From the NCBI RefSeq assembly GCF_039534165.1, contig NZ_BAAAUX010000037.1, positions 1-39,113 on the forward strand: a DNA stretch of 39,113 bases. The letters are read 5' to 3'. Source of the stretch: Saccharopolyspora_D taberi (GTDB lineage: Bacteria > Actinomycetota > Actinomycetes > Mycobacteriales > Pseudonocardiaceae). Each line of letters begins with the position of its first letter. Within the stretch, counting starts at the first letter, position 1. The position numbers and the translations under genes were made by a program. This document shows positions 16,884 to 24,592 of the stretch, one piece after another. Below the pieces are notes generated by a model that saw only the letters and a list, made by a program, of their open reading frames with translations, was not told the DNA's origin and searched no databases.

Positions 16884-16906
16884 CGGCGGTCCGTCGAGAG
16901 GCCGCC

Positions 16907-16931
16907 GGCGCCTCCCGGCGGGGGAGGCGCC
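16907..16931. terminator. Bidirectional hairpin between ferritin and the convergent gene
   Basis: GGCGCCTCC (16907-16915) and GGAGGCGCC (16923-16931) form a perfect 9-base stem with a 7-base loop. It lies 24 bases after each of the two convergent stops. Confidence 0.7.
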
Positions 16932-16955
16932 GCGCGCGGCCAGGTCGACCTGCCG

Positions 16956-17438
16956 CTACGGGTTGTTCGTGCCCGACTCGGAGGCAGGCGGCGAGCTCGT
17001 CGACGGTTCCTCCGGTTCGGAGGTCGGCTGCTCCGACGAGGTCGGGGGTTCCGAGGTCTCCCGCAGGATCGTCGGCGGCTCGCTGGTGTCGGCCGTCGAG
17101 CGCGGCGGTGTGTAGGGGTCCCAGCCCGGTTCGGAGGGCGTGGGCCACTGCGGCTGGTGGGTCGGCCGCACCGATGGCGGCGGCTCGCCGGGGCTCGGCG
17201 TGCTGGTGACCACCGGCGGCACCGCGGGCGGCGCCGGCTCCGGGGCGTGGCTCATGGCCGCCACCCCGCCGCCGACCAGCATCGTCGCGGCCAGCGCTCC
17301 ACCGACGGCGGCCACCGCCGTGTTGCGCTGCCTGCGGCGACGTGCGCCCGCGACCAGCGACCACTCCGCGCCGGTGCGCACCGGAACGTCGAGCTTGTCG
17401 TCCCGCAGCACCCGCCGGAGCTCGTCCTCGAGGCCCAT
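16956..17438 (-). CDS. Single-pass membrane protein paired with SigE-type sigma factor
   Basis: A 160-residue protein. It has a charged cytoplasmic N-terminus (about 1-38, LEDELRRVLRDDKLDVPVR then an RRRR stop-transfer), one membrane helix (about 39-62) and an external Pro/Ser/Thr/Glu-rich tail of about 95 residues ending SGTNNP. No zinc-finger motif is present. The ATG at 17438 shares a base with the sigma factor stop (TGATG) and has a GGGAGG ribosome site; GTG one codon earlier is an alternative. Genes placed this way after SigE-family factors are often their membrane-bound partners, so a regulatory role is likely but unproven. Confidence 0.78.
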   Translation of the reverse strand: MGLEDELRRVLRDDKLDVPVRTGAEWSLVAGARRRRQRNTAVAAVGGALAATMLVGGGVAAMSHAPEPAPPAVPPVVTSTPSPGEPPPSVRPTHQPQWPTPSEPGWDPYTPPRSTADTSEPPTILRETSEPPTSSEQPTSEPEEPSTSSPPASESGTNNP

Positions 17439-17938
17439 CACACGTCACCTCCCTCGGCGAGCGGTCCGAGGCGCTTGCGCAACGTGGCCATCGCCTTGCT
17501 GTTCTGGCTCTTCACCGTCCCGCAGCTGACCCCGAGCGCGTCGGCGATCTCGGCCTCGGACAGCCCTTCGTAGAAGCGGAGCACGACCACGGCCCGCTGC
17601 CTCGGCGGCAGCGAGCGCAGCGCCTGCCACACCGGCTCGTCCTCCAGGCGGTCGTGCCTGGCCTGCGCCGGCACGTCCGGGAACTCCGCGAGCAGCGTCT
17701 CCCGGCGGCTGCGGCGCCACCGGCTGACGTGGGTGTTGGCCATCGCCTTGCGGATGTAGGCGCGCGGGTCCTCGCAGTTCTGGCTGATCCGGTTCCAGCG
17801 GGCGCCGACCTTCTCCAGCACCGCCTGCACCAGGTCCGCGGCGTCGTGCGGGTTTCCCGTCAGCGCGTGCCCGTACCGCATCAGGCCGGGCAGCGCCACC
17901 CGCACGAACTCCGCGAAGTCGTCTTCCGTCGCCGCCAT
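17438..17938 (-). CDS. SigE-family ECF RNA polymerase sigma factor
   Basis: A 166-residue sigma factor of the actinobacterial SigE/ECF41-unrelated short group. Region 2 runs about 5-75 (EFVRVALPGLMRYGHALTGNPHDAADLVQAVLEKV, then DPRAYIRKAMANTHVSRWRR). Region 4 is about 105-160 (LPPRQRAVVVLRFYEGLSEAEIADALGVSCGTVKSQNSKAM). ATG 17938 with a GGGGGGA site is preferred over upstream open codons, because the family begins just there. It is followed without a gap by a single-pass membrane protein gene that probably controls it. The function of the regulon is not evident. Confidence 0.92.
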   Translation of the reverse strand: MAATEDDFAEFVRVALPGLMRYGHALTGNPHDAADLVQAVLEKVGARWNRISQNCEDPRAYIRKAMANTHVSRWRRSRRETLLAEFPDVPAQARHDRLEDEPVWQALRSLPPRQRAVVVLRFYEGLSEAEIADALGVSCGTVKSQNSKAMATLRKRLGPLAEGGDV

Positions 17939-18052
17939 GTCCCCCCGGTGCGCTCGCCCCGGCCAGCGTCGCGCGGCCTCCGAGGAGGCGGGCACAGCTG
18001 GCAGGTGCGCGGTCACGCTCCACTCCCTCCACCGACTATCGCCGTGGAGGAC

Positions 18053-18094
18053 ACGCCGCACGGGCCACCGCGGTTGCCGGGCCGCGTGCGGCGT
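18053..18094 (-). terminator. Hairpin after the SEC-C gene
   Basis: ACGCCGCACG (18053-18062) and CGTGCGGCGT (18085-18094) form a perfect 10-base stem, 17 bases downstream of the SEC-C protein stop on the minus strand and ahead of the sigma factor. Likely intrinsic terminator. Confidence 0.6.
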
Positions 18095-18110
18095 CACCCA
18101 GTTGGACTAG

Positions 18111-19061
18111 TCAGCGAACGGTGATCTGGCGCCCGCGCAGGCCGTCGCGGGAACGCCGCTCGGCGGCGTCGAGCGGCTCGGCGTCCAGGGACTCCAGCGC
18201 CTCGGCCAGCCGCGCGCCCAGCTCGGCGGCGGGCTGCTCCCACTCCCGGGCGTGCTTCTCCCGGTCCAGGTCCCAAACCGGGACCAGCAGCCCGTGCGCC
18301 CGGAAGGACCCCGCGTACCGGCTGTCCTCGCCCAGCGCCAGCTCCCCGCGCGCGGACAGCCGCGCGAGCGCGGCGAGCAGCCGCTCCTCCGGTTCGGGCC
18401 GGACCCACCGCAGGTGCGCCTTCTCCCCGGCGTCGACCCAGTACGCCGACTTCACGCCTTCGGCGTTGAGCCGCTCGGTGGGCATGATCGCGGCGTTGGC
18501 CCGCTCCAGCGAGAGCGCCACCTCGCCGGTGGGCTCGGTATCGCCGGGGATCCACCACGAGAAGTCGGAGTGCAGCTCGACGTCGAGTTCGGCGTCGGGG
18601 TCGAGCAGGTCCTGCAGGCGGGCCGGAACGGTCCCGGCCTCGGCGGTCTCGGGGCCGACGACCGGCAGCGTGTGGCCGGGCTCGGCGGTCCGCACCCACT
18701 CGACGGCACGCGCCAGGTCACGGCTGACGTCACCGGAACGGGTCTGCACCTGGAGGCCGACGAACGCCTGGTCGTCGCTGCGCAGCAGCGCGGCCGAGGC
18801 CATCGGCAGCACGGTCGCCAGGGTGATCTCGCGGCCCTCCCGCACCGGCAGCCTGGCGGTCGCCGACGGCACGAACTCGCGCAGCGCGACCAGTTCGCAC
18901 TCGGCGGCCAAGCCCTCGAACGGCCTGGTCACGATCACGTCGGCGGCTCCGCCCGCCCGGCCGTGACACGCCTTGTAGCGCTTGCCGGAACCGCACGGAC
19001 AGGGCTGGCGCGGGCTGATCCCGCCTTCGGGCTTGGGGGCGGCCGCGGTTCGCTTCGCCAC
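18111..19061 (-). CDS. SEC-C zinc-motif protein (DUF5926-like)
   Basis: A 316-residue protein. A SEC-C metal-binding motif (CPCGSGKRYKACHG, about residues 21-34) lies near its N-terminus; the same motif ends SecA proteins and binds zinc. The remaining 280 residues form a soluble domain without membrane segments. I associate this layout with the actinobacterial DUF5926 family, often misnamed as preprotein translocase SecA. A role in secretion is therefore not implied. GTG 19061 sits behind a GAGGAGACG ribosome site. Both neighbours are on the same strand but separated by gaps, so it is probably monocistronic. Confidence 0.82.
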   Translation of the reverse strand: MAKRTAAAPKPEGGISPRQPCPCGSGKRYKACHGRAGGAADVIVTRPFEGLAAECELVALREFVPSATARLPVREGREITLATVLPMASAALLRSDDQAFVGLQVQTRSGDVSRDLARAVEWVRTAEPGHTLPVVGPETAEAGTVPARLQDLLDPDAELDVELHSDFSWWIPGDTEPTGEVALSLERANAAIMPTERLNAEGVKSAYWVDAGEKAHLRWVRPEPEERLLAALARLSARGELALGEDSRYAGSFRAHGLLVPVWDLDREKHAREWEQPAAELGARLAEALESLDAEPLDAAERRSRDGLRGRQITVR

Positions 19062-19120
19062 TTCGACGTCTCCTCGCTCGCGCTGGTGTTCCGGTCGCAG
19101 GCGACGTTAGCGGAGTCCGA

Positions 19121-19873
19121 TCAGCCCTGGTCCAGTCGGGACCGCGTGTCGGCGGGGCGGTTGGTGGCGACGTAGCGGACCCCGGCCCGCGCGCACAGCT
19201 CGACGTCGGCCGGGTCGTCGACCGTCCAGCAGTAGGTGTCGTGACCGTGCTCGGCGGCCCGCGCGACGTAGTCGGAGTGCCGGCGCAGCAACCGGACGTC
19301 GGGGCCGGCGTGGTCGGCCCACGGCGGCAGCATCCCGGAACCCAGCCGCTTCGGGAGCCGGTCGAAGAGCAGAACGGTCGGCACCCTGGGCGCGGCCTCC
19401 CGGACGCGCCGCACGGCGGCGGAGGAGAACGACATCATCACGACCGGGGAGTTCTGCTTGTCCTCCGGCGCGTTCAGCCCGTGCCGGGCGAGCAGCGCGA
19501 CCAGCTTCGCCTCGACCAGCCCGGCGTAGCGAACCGGGTGCTTGGTCTCGACGAACAGCCGCACCGAACTGTCCTTGGCCAGCCCGAGCAGCGCGTCCAG
19601 GGTGAGCACCCCGCGCTCGTGGGTCTGGTGGTGCCAACCGCTGAAGTCCAGGTGGGCCATCCGCGACACGGTCAGCTCGCTGACCACACCGCGCCCGTTG
19701 GAGGTCCGGTCGATGCGGCGGTCGTGCACGCAGACCAGCTGCCCGTCACGGCTGACCCGCACGTCGCACTCGAAGGCATCAGCGCCCTGTTCGATCGCAA
19801 GCTCGTAGGCACCGAGGGTGTGTTCGGCCCGGTGCGCCGACGCGCCCCGGTGCGCAACGACTTCCGGACGCAC
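19121..19873 (-). CDS. Glycerophosphodiester phosphodiesterase
   Basis: A 250-residue GDPD TIM-barrel enzyme that cleaves glycerophosphodiesters to glycerol-3-phosphate and an alcohol. Motifs: VVAHRGASAHRAEHTLGAY (catalytic His-Arg-Gly; the usual E-N-T is E-H-T here), ADAFECDVRVSRDG (metal-binding Glu and Asp), HDRRIDRT (second catalytic His), ETKHP and the C-terminal YCWTVDDP. There is no signal peptide, so it is probably cytoplasmic. GTG 19873 is chosen because a -10-like CATAAT (19885-19880) ends 6 bases before it, predicting a leaderless mRNA. The frame extends upstream to 19969 without conserved residues. Confidence 0.92.
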   Translation of the reverse strand: MRPEVVAHRGASAHRAEHTLGAYELAIEQGADAFECDVRVSRDGQLVCVHDRRIDRTSNGRGVVSELTVSRMAHLDFSGWHHQTHERGVLTLDALLGLAKDSSVRLFVETKHPVRYAGLVEAKLVALLARHGLNAPEDKQNSPVVMMSFSSAAVRRVREAAPRVPTVLLFDRLPKRLGSGMLPPWADHAGPDVRLLRRHSDYVARAAEHGHDTYCWTVDDPADVELCARAGVRYVATNRPADTRSRLDQG

Positions 19874-20090
19874 CCGGCCATTATGCGGATGCGGGCGAGG
19901 CAGGGGCCGCCCGATGTGACGAACGGCAGCCGGGGACAGCAGCACAACGCGCCCACCCTGAAGCCCCACCTGCGAGGGCGGGGAAGGTTCTCATCCCGTC
20001 GACCTGCGGGTCGGCCAGAGCCCCGGAAATCTCCCACGAAACCGCGGCCCGGACCGGCAAAACAGCGCCCCGACCCACTAATCTCCAACG

Positions 20091-21248
20091 ATGTTCGACC
20101 CGAAGGACCCGGCGTTCGTCGAAGACCCGTACCCGGCCTTCGCCGCGCTCCGAGAGACCGGCGAAGTCCACGACCACCCCGGCCTCGGCTTCCCGGTCGC
20201 GGTCTCCCACGCGGCGGCGGCGCAGGTGCTCCGCCACCGCGGGCTCGGCCGGATCTGGATCGACGCGGAACCCGCCGCCGACTTCCCCGCGTTCAACCTC
20301 CTCCACCAGAACTCGCTGCTGGAGACCGAACCCCCGGTGCACACCCGCCTCCGCCGCAGCATCAGCGCCGCGTTCGCCCGTGGTCACGTCGAACGGCTGC
20401 GACCGTGGATCGGCGCCGTGGCGGACTCCCTGGTCGCCGACCTCCTCGCGCGCGGCGGCGGCGATCTCGTCGAGGGCGTCGCCGCGCCGCTGCCGGTTCA
20501 GGTGATCGCCGAGCTCCTCGGCGTGCCGGAGTCCGATCGCGGCGACCTGCGGCCGTGGTCGAACGCGATCGTGAAGATGTACGAGCCCGGTCTGCCCGCG
20601 GAGCGCCGCGCGGAGGCCGAGACCGCTGCGGCGGAGTTCGCCGGGTACCTGCGCGAGCTCGCCGACGAGCGGCGGTCGCAGCCGCGCGACGACATGGTCA
20701 GCGATCTGGTCGCGGCCGAGCAGCTGAGCCCGGACGAGGTCGTCGGGACCGCGGTGCTGCTGCTCATGGCCGGGCACGAGGCCAGCGTGAACCTGGTCGG
20801 CAACGGCGTGCTGGCGCTGCTGCGGCATCCCGACCAGTGGCGCAGGCTGCTCGCCGACCCCGGTCTGATCCCCACCGCCGTCGACGAGCTCATCCGGTTC
20901 GACTCGCCGCTCCAGCTCTTCGAGCGCACCGCCGTCGAGGACGTCGTCGTCGCGGGCCACCCGGTCGCGGCCGGGACGAAGATCGCCGCGCTGCTCGGCG
21001 CGGCGGCACGCGACCCGCTGGTCTTCGACGCGCCCGACTCGCTCGACGTGGGCCGGAGCCCGAACCCGCACCTGGGCTTCGGCGCGGGCATCCACTACTG
21101 CCTCGGCGCACCGCTCGCGCGGCTGGAAGCCGCCGCGGCGCTGGACGCGCTCGTCCGGAGGGCGCCGGGCCTGCGGCTCGCGGGCGAACCGCTGCGGCGG
21201 CCGGAGTTCGTGATCCGCGGCCTGCGGACCCTGCCCGTCAGCGCCTAG
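20091..21248 (+). CDS. Cytochrome P450
   Basis: A 385-residue soluble class I P450, of the CYP107/105 style common in actinomycetes. I-helix: MAGHEASVN (residues 226-234), where the usual catalytic Thr after Glu/Asp is Ala231 followed by Ser232, as in P450eryF. K-helix ExxR: DELIR (about 265-269). Haem loop: FGAGIHYCLGAPLAR with Cys337 as iron ligand. ATG 20091 is used; no strong ribosome site is visible, so the start could be leaderless. No ferredoxin or reductase gene is adjacent. The substrate is unknown and no biosynthetic cluster surrounds it. It ends 10 bases from the convergent gene's stop. Confidence 0.93.
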   Translation: MFDPKDPAFVEDPYPAFAALRETGEVHDHPGLGFPVAVSHAAAAQVLRHRGLGRIWIDAEPAADFPAFNLLHQNSLLETEPPVHTRLRRSISAAFARGHVERLRPWIGAVADSLVADLLARGGGDLVEGVAAPLPVQVIAELLGVPESDRGDLRPWSNAIVKMYEPGLPAERRAEAETAAAEFAGYLRELADERRSQPRDDMVSDLVAAEQLSPDEVVGTAVLLLMAGHEASVNLVGNGVLALLRHPDQWRRLLADPGLIPTAVDELIRFDSPLQLFERTAVEDVVVAGHPVAAGTKIAALLGAAARDPLVFDAPDSLDVGRSPNPHLGFGAGIHYCLGAPLARLEAAAALDALVRRAPGLRLAGEPLRRPEFVIRGLRTLPVSA

Positions 21249-21268
21249 CGGTCGGCGCCTAGCGGTCG
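21241..21268. repeat. 14-base tandem duplication covering two convergent stop codons
   Basis: GCGCCTAGCGGTCG occurs twice in a row (21241-21254 and 21255-21268). The TAG in copy one ends the P450 and the CTA in copy two is the stop of the convergent membrane protein. Confidence 0.9.
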
Positions 21269-22167
21269 GCGTCGGAGGGGCGCGGCGGCCGGGGCGGCGC
21301 TGGCGCGCCGGAGACGCGGAGCACCCGCAGGTGCGGCAGCTCGGTCGGGTCGGCGGGGATGAGCAGCGCGGTCAGGTACCGGACGACCCGCGCGGTCACC
21401 ACCGCAAGGACCACGACGGCGATGTTGGTCCACACGTGCAGGACCACGCCGTCGGCCTGGGCCTGGACACCGCCGCGGAACATCCACAGGAACGTCGTCC
21501 AGCCGAACAGCAGGCTCGCCGCCCACGAACCCCACCAGACGAGCACCAGCCGCGAGGGCCGGGGACGGTCGCCGCGCTCGCGCGCGCCCTCCCCGATCAG
21601 CACCGCGTGCTCCAGCTCGCTCAGCACCGACCCGGGCACGACCAGGTTCAGCCCGGGCACGAGCGCGCCCAGCACGAACTGGAGGTCCGAACGCTCGCTG
21701 CGGATCCCGGCGCGCTCGGCGGCGGCGACCCGCGCCCGCAGCGCCCACAAGATCGAGAAGAGCCCGGAGAGCACCCCGAGCACCAGCGTCAGCAGGCCGG
21801 TCGTGACGACCAGCGCGTCGGAGATCGCCAGCGCGGTGGCAGGCAGCGCCTCGCCCCGGCTGCGCAGCAGCAGGACGTAGCGCCAGCCTTCGGCCACCGC
21901 GGCCAGACCGGCCACGCCCGCGGTGATCCACAGCGTCGCCGAGGCGGTCGCGAACAGCGCCGCGACCCGCTTCACCGGGTCGGCGGCGGGCTGCGCGGGC
22001 AGCGCCAGCGGCCAGCGCCAGGCCAGCAGCGGGAAGCCCCAGCGCGGCACCGCCGGGTACGACGGCGGGCCCGCGTAGGGGCGGGGCCGCGCACGCCGGG
22101 TCCGCGGGCGCGCGCCGCCCGGCGGAGTGGCCACCCACTCCACCCGCTGCCTCGGCGGACGGGTCAC
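21259..22167 (-). CDS. DUF4328-like integral membrane protein
   Basis: A 302-residue membrane protein. An Arg/Pro-rich cytoplasmic N-terminus (about 1-60) is followed by about six hydrophobic segments from residue 75 to 270. A cluster of conserved-looking features (FVLGALVPGLNLVVPGSVLSELEHAV, then RLVLVWWGSWAASLLFG) matches the actinobacterial DUF4328 family, whose function is unknown. The tail is Pro-rich and ends SDADR. The GTG at 22167 overlaps the rhodanese stop (GTGA), so the two genes are co-translated. It is convergent with the P450 gene. Confidence 0.8.
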   Translation of the reverse strand: MTRPPRQRVEWVATPPGGARPRTRRARPRPYAGPPSYPAVPRWGFPLLAWRWPLALPAQPAADPVKRVAALFATASATLWITAGVAGLAAVAEGWRYVLLLRSRGEALPATALAISDALVVTTGLLTLVLGVLSGLFSILWALRARVAAAERAGIRSERSDLQFVLGALVPGLNLVVPGSVLSELEHAVLIGEGARERGDRPRPSRLVLVWWGSWAASLLFGWTTFLWMFRGGVQAQADGVVLHVWTNIAVVVLAVVTARVVRYLTALLIPADPTELPHLRVLRVSGAPAPPRPPRPSDADR

Positions 22168-22523
22168 AGCACGAACGGCTCGGCGCCGGGTTCTTCGGAC
22201 ACCATCGGACGCCCGATCGCCGCCCAGCCGTTCATCCCGCGCTGCACGTTGACCGCGTCCCAGCCGTTGGCGTTGAGGTAGGCGGTGACCTTCGCCGACC
22301 GGCCGCCGGAGCGGCAGACGACGTAGAGGTGGTCGGCCTCGGGGATCTCGTCCAGCCGGGAGGGGATCTCGCTCATCGGGATGTGCACGGCTCCGGGCGC
22401 GTGCCCCGCGCCCCACTCGTTCGCCTCGCGGACGTCGAGCAGCGCGGTGCCGTTGCCGGGCAGGTCGTCCGGCAGGTCCTCGGGCTGCACGCCCGGAACC
22501 TGCCCGTCCATCGGTGTAGTCAC
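22164..22523 (-). CDS. Rhodanese-like sulfurtransferase
   Basis: A 119-residue single-domain rhodanese. The fold markers are ALLDVREANEWGAGHAPGAVHIPMSEI and the active-site loop VVCRSGGRSA (Cys about residue 70). The six-residue loop fits thiosulfate-type sulfur transfer. It is cytoplasmic with no signal. GTG 22523 is the start, with no clear ribosome site. It overlaps and is coupled to the DUF4328 membrane protein gene, a pairing whose meaning is not known. Confidence 0.93.
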   Translation of the reverse strand: MTTPMDGQVPGVQPEDLPDDLPGNGTALLDVREANEWGAGHAPGAVHIPMSEIPSRLDEIPEADHLYVVCRSGGRSAKVTAYLNANGWDAVNVQRGMNGWAAIGRPMVSEEPGAEPFVL

Positions 22524-22682
22524 ACCCCGATGCTGCCATGCCCGCCGTTGCCCCCGCGTGAGGCCGCGGTGATCACCCTTTCGGGGTCAATTCCGGGTTC
22601 GCATCGCGAACTGATGATCAACCCGTGTCACAGTTCGAGAGATCTGTTCATTTCCCCGTCTCGCACAGAAAGAAAGGAATTC

Positions 22683-22898
22683 GTGTCTCGTCGCGCAATT
22701 CTCCGCTGGCAGCAAGCAGGCTCCTGGGGCCATCTGGGGCTCCGGACCGAAACCGGGGAGATTCGTTTCGCCGGTTTCGTACCGATGAGCGACCGCCTCG
22801 TGCTGGAACTGCTGGCGACCCACGAACCGAGCAGTACCGAGGGTGATATGCGGGAAGTCCACTTCACCATCCCCGAACCCGCGTACGCCCTGACCTGA
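22683..22898 (+). CDS. Small conserved-looking hypothetical protein
   Basis: A 71-residue protein starting at GTG 22683 behind AGAAAGGAATTC. Its sequence begins VSRRAILRWQQAGSWGHLGLRTETG and ends FTIPEPAYALT. It is rich in beta-prone residues, lacks cysteine and membrane helices, and has normal high third-position GC. It ends before a strong bidirectional terminator. The region in front (22540-22682) is relatively A/T-rich and likely holds the promoter. I do not recognise the family. Confidence 0.6.
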   Translation: MSRRAILRWQQAGSWGHLGLRTETGEIRFAGFVPMSDRLVLELLATHEPSSTEGDMREVHFTIPEPAYALT

Positions 22899-22919
22899 TC
22901 CCCCGGGCACGCAAAGAAG

Positions 22920-22957
22920 AAGGGTGCCCGTCCGGCCTCGGCCGAACGGGCACCCTT
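22920..22957. terminator. Strong bidirectional terminator
   Basis: AAGGGTGCCCGT (22920-22931) and ACGGGCACCCTT (22946-22957) form a perfect 12-base stem with a 14-base loop that is itself partly palindromic. It lies between the small plus-strand gene and the minus-strand symporter operon and can serve both. Confidence 0.85.
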
Positions 22958-22972
22958 GGGGGAAGGGAGAGA

Positions 22973-24592
22973 TCAGTGCGCGGTGCCCGCCTTCTCGGCA
23001 CCAGCCCCGGTCAGCGACCGGACCTCCATCTCCGCGTACTTCTCGGCGTTGAACTTCTCCTTGCTCAGCACCGTGCCCAGATATCCGAGCAGGAACGACA
23101 CCGGAATCGAGATCAGACCGGGGTTCTTGAGCGGGAACAGCGCGAAATCGAGCGACGGGAACATCGCTTCCTTGTCGCCCGACACCGCGGGCGAGAACAC
23201 GATCAGCACGATCGTGACGGCCAGCCCGCCGTAGATGCTCCACAGCGCACCGGCGGTGTTGAAGCGCTTCCAGAACAGCGAGTAGAGCAGGGTCGGCAGG
23301 TTCGCCGAAGCCGCCACCGCGAACGCCAGCGCCACCAGGAACGCCACGTTCTGGCCGTTGGCCGCGATACCACCGAGGATCGACACGACGCCGATCACCA
23401 CCGCGGTGATCCGCGCGACCTTGACCTCCTGCTGCTTGTCGTCGACCGCACCCTTCTTGATCACGTTCGCGTAGATGTCGTGCGCGAACGACGCCGACGC
23501 GGTGATCGTCAGCCCGGCGACCACGGCCAGGATCGTGGCGAACGCGACCGCCGAGATGAAGCCCAGCAGCAGCGGGCCGCCGATCTGCAGCGCCAGCAGC
23601 GGCGCGGCCGAGTTGACCCCGCCCGGCGCGGCCTTGATGGCGTCCGGTCCGACCAGCGCGCCCGCGCCGTACCCGAGCACCAGCGTGAACAGGTAGAACA
23701 GGCCGATCAGCCAGATCGCCCAGACCACCGAGCGGCGGGCCTCCTTGGCCGTGGGCACGGTGTAGAAGCGCATCAGCACGTGCGGCAGGCCCGCGGTGCC
23801 CAGCACCAGGGCGATGCCCAGCGAGACGAAGTCGATCTTGCTGATCTCGGACTTGCCGTACTGCGCACCGGGGTTGAGCACCTTCTCCCCGGCCGCCTGG
23901 ACCGCCGAGGCCAGCAGCTCGGAGAGGTTGAACCCGTAGAGCCCGAGCACCCAGACGGTCATCACGAACGCGCCGGCGATCAGCAGCGCCGCCTTGATGA
24001 TCTGCACCCAGGTGGTGCCCCGCATGCCGCCGACCAGCACGTAGAGGATCATCAGCGCACCGACCACGGCGATCACCGCGGCCTGGCCCGCCTTGTTCGT
24101 GATGCCCAGCAGCAGCGCGATCAGGCCGCCCGCACCGGCCATCTGCGCCAGCAGGTAGAAGAACGTCACCGCCAGCGTCGACAGCGACGCCGCGGTGCGC
24201 ACCGGCCGCTCCCGCATCCGGAAGCTGAGCACGTCGGCCATCGTGTACCGGCCGGTGTTCCGGAGTAACTCGGCGACCAGCAGCAGCGCCACCAGCCAGG
24301 CCACCAGGAAGCCGATCGAGTACAGGAAGCCGTCGTAGCCGTAGACCGCGATGGCACCGGCGATGCCGAGGAACGACGCGGCCGACAGGTAGTCACCGGC
24401 GATGGCGATGCCGTTCTGCGGACCGGTGAACGCGCGGCCCGCGGCGTAGTAGTCGGACGCGGTCTTGGTGTTCCGGCTGGCCCGGAACACGATGACCATG
24501 GTGACGGCGACGAACAGCGCGAAGATGCCGATGTTGAGCCACCGGTTGTCCGCGGTCTGGCTCTGCGCCAGCAGCACCGGGGAGGCGATCAC
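22973..24592 (-). CDS. Sodium:solute (acetate/pyruvate-type) symporter, ActP/MctC-like
   Basis: A 539-residue SSS-family transporter with 13 or so membrane helices. The family pattern is clear: TASDYYAAGRAFTGPQNGIAIAGDYLSAASFLGIAG in the first part, the GGMRGTTWVQIIKA segment, and GTAGLPHVLMRFYTVP, which is typical of ActP (acetate) and MctC (pyruvate, acetate, propionate). A periplasmic N-terminus precedes the first helix. GTG 24592 overlaps the stop of the DUF485 gene (GTGA). ActP is nearly always paired with a DUF485 (YjcH) protein, so the exact pairing here supports monocarboxylate uptake. The precise substrate cannot be read from sequence. Confidence 0.93.
   Translation of the reverse strand: MIASPVLLAQSQTADNRWLNIGIFALFVAVTMVIVFRASRNTKTASDYYAAGRAFTGPQNGIAIAGDYLSAASFLGIAGAIAVYGYDGFLYSIGFLVAWLVALLLVAELLRNTGRYTMADVLSFRMRERPVRTAASLSTLAVTFFYLLAQMAGAGGLIALLLGITNKAGQAAVIAVVGALMILYVLVGGMRGTTWVQIIKAALLIAGAFVMTVWVLGLYGFNLSELLASAVQAAGEKVLNPGAQYGKSEISKIDFVSLGIALVLGTAGLPHVLMRFYTVPTAKEARRSVVWAIWLIGLFYLFTLVLGYGAGALVGPDAIKAAPGGVNSAAPLLALQIGGPLLLGFISAVAFATILAVVAGLTITASASFAHDIYANVIKKGAVDDKQQEVKVARITAVVIGVVSILGGIAANGQNVAFLVALAFAVAASANLPTLLYSLFWKRFNTAGALWSIYGGLAVTIVLIVFSPAVSGDKEAMFPSLDFALFPLKNPGLISIPVSFLLGYLGTVLSKEKFNAEKYAEMEVRSLTGAGAEKAGTAH

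Noticed and set aside
19241..21262. A 673-codon plus-strand open frame across the phosphodiesterase and P450
   Set aside because: It spans antisense of one gene, a promoter region and an off-frame reading of another. No domain is seen.
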